Made by a program: the position numbers and the translations under genes. Below, piece after piece: positions 1 to 5,708 of a stretch of 11,934 bases of DNA (its first letter is position 1; every line of letters starts with the position of its first letter). Source of the stretch: Rhodobacterales bacterium UBA3089 (GTDB lineage Bacteria; Pseudomonadota; Alphaproteobacteria; Rhodobacterales; Rhodobacteraceae); assembly GCA_002367255.1 (NCBI GenBank), contig DFBD01000250.1, forward strand, positions 1 through 11,934, in the 5' to 3' direction. The notes below the pieces were generated by a model. It had not been told where the DNA came from, did not search any database, and worked only from the letters and a program-made list of their open reading frames with translations.

Positions 1-443
1 GTAATACAGCTGCGGCTCGCCGGATTCCGGATGTTTTCTAGGCGCAGCCATAAGTGTACAAGACTCTGAATTATCGGCGTTAACATCCATGCTTAAGCGA
101 AGAAAATCTTGTTTAATAATAGCTTGAGCCTTGGCTATTCCGGATTGGTTTTTTTTAGGTCCGGTCCAGTTTATCTCCATATCCCACTTACCAGAAATAT
201 CCGGGTAAACAATTCTCCCCAGTATGTAGAACCGTGCCCAGACCTTTCGCCAACCAAAATAGATCCAAGCTGAAAGTAACAAATGCAAAATTGTTGATCC
301 ACCCAGTGCGAAATTAATAGCAGACCACGCTGACAAATTTAAAAATGGAACAAAATAAAGAATGCCAAATAGCGCAGAACAAATAACCGCGTAAGCACAG
401 AAACGCCCACAATTAAGCGACTAATTGGCAGTAGTCCAATCAT
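1..443 (-). CDS. Cap15 / S-2TMbeta-type effector, partial, with a reading-frame break near the N-terminus
   Basis: Reading leftward, the frame that is open from 420 to 1 encodes two hydrophobic helices (about 395-335 and 312-255), then a WRKVWARF linker, then YPDISGKWD, IKQDF and a Ser-rich strand ending in PQLYY. This order (two TM helices, PDxSGxW, IxQ, beta-strand-rich part) is that of the SMODS-associated 2TM beta-rich effectors, including CBASS Cap15, which bind a cyclic nucleotide in a beta-barrel and disrupt the inner membrane. The C-terminus lies beyond the window. The frame has no ATG, GTG or TTG before the first helix and a TAG at 421-423. The only good start is an ATG at 443-441 that overlaps the stop of the upstream gene (ATGA) behind GAGGTG, and it lies in another frame that ends at a TAA (341-339) after 34 codons. 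A one-base loss between 420 and 339, perhaps in the T run at 341-345, a sequencing error or frameshifting would explain this. Confidence 0.7.
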
Positions 444-874
444 ATAATCACCTCAAAAATGACTTCGTTCCCTCGTTCGAAGACTGATAGTCTGCCGTTT
501 TGGCTTACGATACCGGTTAAAGAAACGTTTGGAAGTACCGAACCGAACAGCGCGGCTACATATCTTCCACCAAACCGTCGACTGTAATCGAATTTTATGT
601 CCTTTACGATCGGTGGGGAAAAGTACTGTGAAACACAAAGCAACCTTCCATCCGTAGATAGAATGTGAAATCCGTCGTGGTATTCACTGGTTGACCTAGA
701 AATTTCAGACAAAGTTCTAACTACACTACTATTGTCATGATGGAAATCAGATGACCTCAGCGAAACAATCGGCAACATCTCTGGAAAATCTGTTATGATT
801 AGTCCAATGCCCGAAAACGAACGTCCACCAGATGCACATGTGTGGATCAAGGTATTTCGAAATTGTTCAATCAC
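440..874 (-). CDS. DisA_N/DAC-fold protein with altered active-site motifs, probable nucleotide cyclase or sensor of a defence pair
   Basis: 144 residues, GTG start (874-872; an in-frame TGA lies 24 bases upstream). The whole protein follows the DAC (diadenylate cyclase) domain pattern: N-terminal helix, GLIITDFPEMLPIV strand (24-37), helix, DGF (67-69) where DisA/CdaA have DGA, GRLLC strand, GGRYVAA (102-108) where the family has GTRHRAA, then GIVSQNGRLSVF (121-132) in place of the VSEExG strand. The Asp and the first Arg are kept; RHR has become RYV and the Glu after VS is Gln. It may therefore make a different nucleotide, or only bind one, like the divergent DAC-related domains described as probable sensors in conflict systems. 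The stop overlaps the ATG of the 2TM-beta effector, so the two are probably translated together. It is not an mCpol or a CD-NTase: no palm-domain or GS-x-D-x-D motif is visible. DAC fold fairly sure; function inferred. Confidence 0.68.
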   Translation of the reverse strand: MIEQFRNTLIHTCASGGRSFSGIGLIITDFPEMLPIVSLRSSDFHHDNSSVVRTLSEISRSTSEYHDGFHILSTDGRLLCVSQYFSPPIVKDIKFDYSRRFGGRYVAALFGSVLPNVSLTGIVSQNGRLSVFERGNEVIFEVII

Positions 875-907
875 AAATTCATCTTTTACATTTTGTCAAT
901 TTGGTCA

Positions 908-935
908 ACTTTAGCTGGAATTGGCATCAGTTCAA
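908..935 (-). promoter_or_regulatory. Possible promoter of the DAC/2TM-beta pair
   Basis: On the minus strand TTGAAC (935-930) and TAAAGT (913-908) are 16 bases apart, each matching four of six sigma-70 consensus bases, with the -10 box 34 bases before the GTG start of the DAC-fold gene. The match is weak and the DNA is A+T-rich, so this could be chance. Confidence 0.22.
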
Positions 936-1204
936 TCTAAATTCTAAAAATATTAGCCCGCCAACGCTTTGATGCCAACGATCACATAGAGTATTTTATT
1001 CTTGGGTGTATGATATATTTTGTTTGATACGCGGCCAAATTCTATTTCCACTCGAGCAATTTTGTAGCTTTATTGAATCCTACACCGCTAATCGGCAATC
1101 GGTTGAGGACGCTGTTACCTTTGGTATGTGAAATACACTAGCCACTACTGAAATTCGGGTGTACCGCTTTTTTGAAATAGAATTTGGTGGACTAATAGAA
1201 ATAT

Positions 1205-1225
1205 TGTTACCCCATATGTTACCCC
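1205..1225. repeat. Paired TGTTACCCC direct repeats near the tRNA 3' end
   Basis: TGTTACCCC occurs at 1205-1213 and 1217-1225, a 12-base period, 66 bases from the 3' end of tRNA-Asn on the island side. Tandem short repeats beside a tRNA attachment site are typical of arm-type binding sites of tyrosine integrases. The repeat is seen directly; the integrase role is inferred, since no integrase gene is in the window. Confidence 0.35.
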
Positions 1226-1290
1226 TAACAACATTTCACGTTGGTCGTTATGGATTCAACTTTTTAAGTATCTGTTATTATGGGGTTTTA

Positions 1291-1365
1291 TGGCTCCGGC
1301 GGTAGGGGTCGAACCTACGACAAATTGATTAACAGTCAACTGCTCTACCACTGAGCTACGCCGGA
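1291..1365 (-). tRNA. tRNA-Asn (GTT anticodon)
   Basis: The minus strand folds as a full tRNA with encoded CCA (1293-1291). It has acceptor arm TCCGGCG/CGCCGGA, D arm GCTC...GAGC, anticodon stem GTTGA/TCAAT around loop CTGTTAA, T arm GTAGG/CCTAC with TTCGACC, and discriminator G. The anticodon GTT reads asparagine codons. Its 3' end is the boundary with the A+T-rich DNA to the left, which makes it a likely island integration site. Confidence 0.96.
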
Positions 1366-1394
1366 ACAGGCCACGCTTGCGCGTCGGTGTGGGC

Positions 1395-1423
1395 CGTATA
1401 GCAAAGCGAATTGGGGGCGGCAA
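1395..1423 (-). promoter_or_regulatory. Promoter of tRNA-Asn
   Basis: On the minus strand TTGCCG (1423-1418) and TATACG (1400-1395) are separated by 17 bases, with the -10 box about 30 bases before the 5' end of the mature tRNA. A GC-rich stretch after the -10 box resembles the discriminator of stringently controlled stable-RNA promoters. Confidence 0.5.
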
Positions 1424-1547
1424 GAGGAATAATCGCCCAAAATATGCTTTCTGACAGATTATCAAATCGCCATTTTCGGGAATGGAGGGATTATAGTTTT
1501 ACATAAGGCAAAGCTTGTGTATTTTCATCCATAACAGGAGATTCCAC

Positions 1548-2342
1548 ATGAAAATTGCAACGCTTAACGGCATCAAGGTTCATTATAGTGTCGCGGGGCC
1601 CGAAGATGGTTTCCCTGTCGTGTTCGCAAACTCTCTGGGAACCGATTTTAGGGTGTGGGATGCGCTTTTGTCGCAAATGCCCGAAGGCCTGCGCTTCATC
1701 CGTTATGACAAACGCGGGCATGGCTTAAGCGAAGCACCCAAGGCTCCGTATTACATGGGAGATTTGGTGCAAGACGCGGCGGCGCTGATGGACTTTTTAG
1801 GGGTGAAGGATACACTGTTTGTCGGCCTTTCCATTGGCGGGATGATCGCGCAAGGTCTTGCCGCAGAACGCCCTGACCTTATACGCGCGATGGTCCTGTC
1901 CGACACGGCTACAAAAATCGGGAACGATCAAATCTGGGCAGAGCGCGTAGATGCTGTGCGCAATGGTGGGATTGCCGCGCTGGCCGAACCAACCCTTGAG
2001 CGCTGGTTCTCCAAGGGGTTTCATGCCGAGAAACAAGATGATCTGGCCGGTTGGCGTCACATGCTAAGCCGCACACCCGAGGAGGGGTACATCGGATGCT
2101 CGCAGGCCATCGCCGAAACGGATCTTTATGTCAGCACCTCGCGCCTGACGTTGCCTACATTGGCTATCGTTGGCTCCGAGGATGGCTCGACACCGCCGGA
2201 CATGGTGCGTGAAACGGCAGATTTGATTGCGGGGTGCCAGTTCAATGTTATTCGCAAAGCGGGGCATCTACCTTGTGTCGAACAACCCGCTGAAATGGCG
2301 GCGTTGATTACCGCCTTTATGAAGGATAACAACCTTGGCTGA
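1548..2342 (+). CDS. pcaD: 3-oxoadipate enol-lactonase PcaD
   Basis: 264-residue cytoplasmic alpha/beta hydrolase that opens 3-oxoadipate enol-lactone to 3-oxoadipate in the protocatechuate branch of the beta-ketoadipate pathway. Family signatures are the N-terminal VHYSVAGPEDG, ANSLGTDFRVWD with the oxyanion region, YDKRGHGLSE (53-62), nucleophile elbow GLSIGG with Ser95, acid Asp212 in GSEDGSTPP, and His240 in AGHLPCVEQP. Length is the family norm. The ATG at 1548 is chosen because AGGAGA stands seven bases ahead of it; an in-frame ATG at 1515 has no ribosome site. The first gene of a four-gene operon, it overlaps the next gene by 8 bases. Upstream I see a TATAGT (1492-1497) without a clear -35 box and a CCATT-N6-AATGG inverted repeat (1470-1485), which would fit an activator-dependent promoter. 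No pcaQ, pcaHG or pcaC is in the window. Confidence 0.9.
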   Translation: MKIATLNGIKVHYSVAGPEDGFPVVFANSLGTDFRVWDALLSQMPEGLRFIRYDKRGHGLSEAPKAPYYMGDLVQDAAALMDFLGVKDTLFVGLSIGGMIAQGLAAERPDLIRAMVLSDTATKIGNDQIWAERVDAVRNGGIAALAEPTLERWFSKGFHAEKQDDLAGWRHMLSRTPEEGYIGCSQAIAETDLYVSTSRLTLPTLAIVGSEDGSTPPDMVRETADLIAGCQFNVIRKAGHLPCVEQPAEMAALITAFMKDNNLG

Positions 2343-3051
2343 GGGCGTGCGCTACATTCTGGTGCACGGCTCTTGCCACGGGGCATGGTGCTGGCGTGAT
2401 GTGTTGCCATTATTGGAAAACGCAGTAGCAATTGATTTGCCCAGCCACGGCGAAGATACGACACCGATTTCAAAAGTGACGCTCGATCTTTATGTAGATG
2501 CTGTGATTGCTGAAATTAACAAACATCCTGAACCTGTTGTTCTGGTAGGACATTCTGCGGCTGGTGTGACTATTGCTTCCGTCGCAGAACGTATCCCTGA
2601 CCGGATTTCACGTCTGATTTACCTTTGTGCATATGCGCCCAAAGACGGGGATGCGTTGCATGTCATGCGTAAGCGCGCGAAACGGCAATTGGTTTTGCCT
2701 GCCGTTGTGCGCGCGAAGGGCAGCCTCAGTTACACGGTGGACCCTGCGAAAGCGCCTGGGATTTTCTATCACGATTGTTCTGCTGAAAACGTCGAATACG
2801 CGTTGGCGCATTTAGGCCCACAGCCTGTTTTGCCACAAGAAACGCCTGTTAATCTTGGCAAAAATTACGAAGCGGTGCCGCGAAGTTATATTCTGGGTAA
2901 GGATGACCACACAATCCCGCCCGAGGAACAGGAAAAAATGGTAGCGGATTGGCCCAAGGGAAACGTGCATCGGTTGAATTGCGGGCACTCTCCCTTTTTC
3001 AGCCAGCCCGAAACATTAGCGAAGCTAATCGAAGAAATAGCGGGGGAATAG
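2335..3051 (+). CDS. Alpha/beta hydrolase of the hydroxynitrile lyase / plant methylesterase type
   Basis: 238 residues. The N-terminus YILVHGSCHGAWCWRDVLP is the hallmark of the hydroxynitrile lyase, methylesterase and EstC group. It is followed by DLPSHG (34-39), the nucleophile elbow GHSAAG with Ser74, LIYLCAYAP, a YILGKDDHTIP segment carrying the acid (Asp190 or Asp191), and His218 in NCGHSPFFSQP. The triad appears intact, so it is probably a carboxyl-ester hydrolase; the substrate is unknown. The start is a TTG at 2335, eight bases after AAGGA (2322-2326), inside the end of pcaD, so translation is coupled. Its place between pcaD and BKACE suggests hydrolysis of an ester or lactone feeding the ring-cleavage route, for example a methyl ester or a side product. 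That is inference. A second enol-lactonase is a less likely alternative because its core differs from PcaD. Confidence 0.8.
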   Translation: MAEGVRYILVHGSCHGAWCWRDVLPLLENAVAIDLPSHGEDTTPISKVTLDLYVDAVIAEINKHPEPVVLVGHSAAGVTIASVAERIPDRISRLIYLCAYAPKDGDALHVMRKRAKRQLVLPAVVRAKGSLSYTVDPAKAPGIFYHDCSAENVEYALAHLGPQPVLPQETPVNLGKNYEAVPRSYILGKDDHTIPPEEQEKMVADWPKGNVHRLNCGHSPFFSQPETLAKLIEEIAGE

Positions 3052-3052
3052 C

Positions 3053-3883
3053 ATGACCAATCCTTGTATAATCTGCGTAGCAATCACCGGATCTGTGCCT
3101 AAAAAGGTTAACAATCCAGCGGTGCCAATCACAATTACCGAACAAATCGAAAGCACACATGCGGCTTTTGAGGCAGGTGCCAGTATCGCACATTGCCACG
3201 TTCGTAACGATGATGAATCGCCATCATCTGATCCCGACAAATTCGCACTTCTGCAAGAGGGGATAGCCAAGCATTGCCCCGGTATGATCATGCAGATGTC
3301 TACGGGTGGCCGGTCCGGCGCGGGTGCAGAGCGCGGCGCGATGTTGTCGCTGGCACCCGACATGGCGTCACTGTCCGTAGGGTCGAACAACTTCCCAACC
3401 CGCGTTTACGAAAACCCACCGGATCTGGTGAATTGGCTGGCTGAGGAAATGCGCAAGTATCACGTGAAGCCAGAGGTCGAAGCCTTTGATCTCAGTCATA
3501 TTTTTCAAGCAGCTGCGATGAACCGCGATGGGCGGATTTCCGGCAAGCTATACGTGCAATTCGTGTTGGGCGTTAAAAATGCCATGCCCGTGGATAAAGA
3601 GGTTTTCGACTTCTACATTGCCACGGTTAACCGCCTCGTGCCGGATGCCCAGTGGTGTGCCGCTGGCGTTGGGCCGGGGCAAGTGGTCGTTAACGAATGG
3701 GCAATCGCGGCCGGAGGGCACACGCGCACGGGGCTTGAAGATAACATGCGATTGAACCGTAATACGCTTGCGCCCTCTAACGCAGCACTGGTCGAGCGGG
3801 CCGTAAGTTTGTGCGACAAGTACGAGCGCCCTGTGGCGACATGGCAGCAAGCCCGCGAAATCCTCGAAGTTCCGTTGAAGTAA
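3053..3883 (+). CDS. Beta-keto acid cleavage enzyme (BKACE, DUF849), probably 3-oxoadipate-specific
   Basis: 276 residues, one base after the previous stop. BKACE enzymes are zinc-dependent TIM barrels that react a beta-keto acid with acetyl-CoA to give acetoacetate and a new acyl-CoA. Visible signatures are CVAITGSVPKK at the N-terminus, zinc ligands in AHCHVR (His47, His49), STGGRSG (83-89), SVGSNNFPT, PEVEAFDLSH (140-149), and GGHTRTGLEDN (221-231) with Glu229 as the third expected zinc ligand. Length is typical. In this operon the likely substrate is 3-oxoadipate made by PcaD, giving succinyl-CoA and acetoacetate; this would replace the PcaIJ transferase and PcaF thiolase. The fold and chemistry are well supported. 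The substrate is inferred from context, and 3-keto-5-aminohexanoate cleavage is a known alternative in the family. Confidence 0.9.
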   Translation: MTNPCIICVAITGSVPKKVNNPAVPITITEQIESTHAAFEAGASIAHCHVRNDDESPSSDPDKFALLQEGIAKHCPGMIMQMSTGGRSGAGAERGAMLSLAPDMASLSVGSNNFPTRVYENPPDLVNWLAEEMRKYHVKPEVEAFDLSHIFQAAAMNRDGRISGKLYVQFVLGVKNAMPVDKEVFDFYIATVNRLVPDAQWCAAGVGPGQVVVNEWAIAAGGHTRTGLEDNMRLNRNTLAPSNAALVERAVSLCDKYERPVATWQQAREILEVPLK

Positions 3884-3892
3884 GGCCACCCC

Positions 3893-4735
3893 ATGACGTT
3901 CTCTCCTTTCGACAGCCCGATTTACGCTACCATTTATGGCGATCCCGAGGTCCGCGCCTTGTTCACCGACAGTGCAGAGGTTCGTGCGATGTTGTTGGTC
4001 GAAGGGACGCTGGCAAAAGTTCAAGGTGAACTGGGGTTGATACCACTGGATTCAGCCCTTTATATCCACCGCGCCTCGATGGAGGTGCAGGTCGACCCCG
4101 CAGGGTTGGCCGTTGGCATGGCGCAAAGTGGCAGCCCTGTTCCGGCGCTGGTCGCGGCCTTTGGCAAAGCGATGGAAGCGCCAGATCACGCGAAATACAT
4201 CCATTACGGCGCGCGTTCGCAAGATATTTTGGACACAGCACTGGTGCTCCGTCTGCGCCAATACCTTCGGATATTGGATACACGGTTGGAGATGTTAGCC
4301 GACAAAAGCGGGTTTTCCGAGTTAGCAAAACTTCGCCAGCAATTGCATGCAGGACAGGACAAGTTACTCGTCGTCAGGTTTGCCGGCAATGGCGATATTT
4401 CTGAAAACACCGAGGTTGAAGCTGCTTTGGCTCAGGCACTTAAACTTGCCAAACCTGCCGATCCGTCCGATTTTTCCCACGAGGGAATCGCGGATTTGGC
4501 TGCGATGGTTTCCCGGATCACGGTAACTCTGGCTAAAATTGCGAACAAATTTACGGCGTCAATTAATACTGAAGTTCTGGCGATAATGGCGATATTTACC
4601 GATAGTCAACTTGCCCAAATGCAACCAGCACAAGCCCAAGGTAATGTCACTTTGGCATTGGAAAAGCTGGCTTTGGCGCAAGTATGTATCGCGGGAAGCG
4701 TCGCGTTGAAACATGCACAAACAATGGCCGATTAG
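3893..4735 (+). CDS. Shortened PcaB-like protein (fumarase/aspartase superfamily) lacking conserved regions 2 and 3
   Basis: 280 residues. The N-terminal third matches 3-carboxy-cis,cis-muconate cycloisomerase: FDSPIYATIYGDPEV, LFTDSAEVRAMLLVEGTLAKVQGELG, SPVPALVAAF, then region 1 as HYGARSQDILDT (104-115), with Arg where Thr is usual. After about residue 140 the family's TPMxxRTxxQ region is absent, leaving a direct join to the helix before GAAGT, which here reads GNGDI. Near residues 225-250 the catalytic GSSxMPxKxNP loop is replaced by DSQLAQMQPAQAQ, and the C-terminal domain is missing. Full PcaB is about 350-450 residues. I checked the neighbouring frames and saw no lost segments, so this is deletion and divergence, not a simple frameshift. 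It lies nine bases after BKACE with AAGG ahead of the ATG. It may be inactive, a decaying gene, or a repurposed partner protein. Confidence 0.75.
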   Translation: MTFSPFDSPIYATIYGDPEVRALFTDSAEVRAMLLVEGTLAKVQGELGLIPLDSALYIHRASMEVQVDPAGLAVGMAQSGSPVPALVAAFGKAMEAPDHAKYIHYGARSQDILDTALVLRLRQYLRILDTRLEMLADKSGFSELAKLRQQLHAGQDKLLVVRFAGNGDISENTEVEAALAQALKLAKPADPSDFSHEGIADLAAMVSRITVTLAKIANKFTASINTEVLAIMAIFTDSQLAQMQPAQAQGNVTLALEKLALAQVCIAGSVALKHAQTMAD

Positions 4736-4737
4736 AC

Positions 4738-5658
4738 CTAGGTCAGCTTGAAACTTGCGTCCGCACTAAAAACGCCCTCAGGCATAACAAGCCCCCGCTC
4801 AAACAAATCTATCAAATGCGCCAAGACGTTGCGCGAAGCTGCTCCATGCAAAAGCGGGTTCACATCGGCGTACATATCCGCCGTCAGCTCGGCCACCGTG
4901 CGTGATGCGGTTTGCAGTCGAGCCATGATTTGATCCTCGCGGCCCAACCGGTGGGCCAACAGATAATCCAACATATTGTGCGCTTCAAACAATGGTGCGC
5001 CGTGGCCTGCGTAGTAGGTATGCTCCGGTCGATTTTGCAGGGTTTTCAGGCTTGCCATAAACGCGGTCAAATCCCCATCCGGTGGCGAAACAAGCGTTGA
5101 AGCCCAGCCCATCACATGATCCCCCGAAAACAAGCTGTCATTACCTTCCCATGCAAAGCAAAGGTGGTTTGAAAGATGGCCGGGGGTGTGAACGGCGGTT
5201 ACGTCCCATTCAGCCCCTGTGATTTTCTCACCGTCTGCGACCAGAATGTCAGGTGTGAAATTTGGGTCAATCCCTTCAGCCCCGCCAAGGTTTCCTTCAA
5301 CGGCAAGTTGGCTCATCAGCGCGGATCGGGCCGCATCCGCTGGCCCAAATCCATAAACGGGTGCCCCAGTTTTGGCGGATAAAACAGCGGCCAAAGGCGA
5401 ATGGTCCACATGTGAATGCGTCACAATAATATGGCTAACAGTTTGCCCTCCCACGGCCTTTTCAATCGCGGCCAAATGCGCGGGGTCATCTGGTCCTGGG
5501 TCGATCACGGCAACCTCGGTTTCGCCCAACAAATACGTTTGTGTACCCGTGAACGTCATCGGACTGGCATTACCGCAGGTAACCACGCGCAACCCTTCCG
5601 CCAAGGTTAACGGAATACCGATATGCGGGGCGTGATCGGTTTGGAATGGTGATTTCAA
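4738..5658 (-). CDS. MBL-fold metallo-hydrolase, LACTB2-like
   Basis: 306-residue cytoplasmic metallo-beta-lactamase-fold hydrolase. Metal ligands are all visible: THSHVDHS (80-87; His81, His83, Asp85, His86), TPGH (158-161), SGDH (178-181) and AGHGAP (217-222). The leading strand is TYLLGETEVAVIDPGPDDP. After the fold, residues about 245-300 form the winged-helix tail found in LACTB2-type proteins (TVAELTADMYADV, AASRNVLAHLIDLFERGLV). Human LACTB2 is an endoribonuclease; bacterial members are mostly of unknown substrate. The start is a TTG at 5658 with GGGAGAAG just ahead and no nearby ATG. It converges on the PcaB-like gene with only two bases between stops, the junction lying in a perfect GACCTAGGTC palindrome (4735-4744). 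It diverges from the histidine kinase. Confidence 0.85.
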   Translation of the reverse strand: MKSPFQTDHAPHIGIPLTLAEGLRVVTCGNASPMTFTGTQTYLLGETEVAVIDPGPDDPAHLAAIEKAVGGQTVSHIIVTHSHVDHSPLAAVLSAKTGAPVYGFGPADAARSALMSQLAVEGNLGGAEGIDPNFTPDILVADGEKITGAEWDVTAVHTPGHLSNHLCFAWEGNDSLFSGDHVMGWASTLVSPPDGDLTAFMASLKTLQNRPEHTYYAGHGAPLFEAHNMLDYLLAHRLGREDQIMARLQTASRTVAELTADMYADVNPLLHGAASRNVLAHLIDLFERGLVMPEGVFSADASFKLT

Positions 5659-5708
5659 CGGCTTCTCCCTTGCCAGTGCGCAAACATGCGCGTAACCCTG
5701 TTTATGAT

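Larger units (their letters stand above)
875..1290. other. A+T-rich stretch without genes between the defence pair and the 3' end of tRNA-Asn
   Basis: About 415 bases in which I see no credible gene: the frames carry frequent stops, and the longer open pieces lack starts and recognisable motifs. I looked for an integrase or its remains, as expected beside a tRNA insertion site, and found none. The stretch holds a weak promoter for the DAC-fold gene and a pair of TGTTACCCC repeats near the tRNA. Confidence 0.5.

Noticed and set aside
440..874. Reading the 144-residue protein as an mCpol (Panoptes) or CD-NTase (CBASS)
   Set aside because: Neither a palm-domain acidic pair nor the GS-x-D-x-D nucleotidyltransferase motif is visible; the strand order and GGRYVAA/VSQNGR segments fit the DAC fold better.
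875..1290. Integrase remnant or CRISPR-like repeats in the A+T-rich stretch
   Set aside because: No integrase motif was seen in the minus-strand frames I translated, and there is no regular repeat-spacer pattern, only the one TGTTACCCC pair.
1256..1465. Open frame across the tRNA region on the minus strand (69 codons)
   Set aside because: It is a translation of tRNA-Asn and its flanks; the SSVVEQ...VVGSTPTAGA stretch is the familiar tRNA artefact.
3548..4024. 158-codon minus-strand frame opposite BKACE and the PcaB-like gene
   Set aside because: Shadow of two well-supported genes, without ribosome site or motifs.
4290..4735. Possible frameshift explaining the short PcaB-like protein
   Set aside because: I looked in the other frames for the TPMxxRTxxQ and GSSxMPxKxNP segments and did not see them, so they are deleted or replaced, not shifted out of frame.
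4735..4744. Perfect 10-bp palindrome GACCTAGGTC joining the two convergent stop codons
   Set aside because: Too short, with no loop, to act as a terminator, and explained by two TAG stops placed head to head; noted only as a curiosity.
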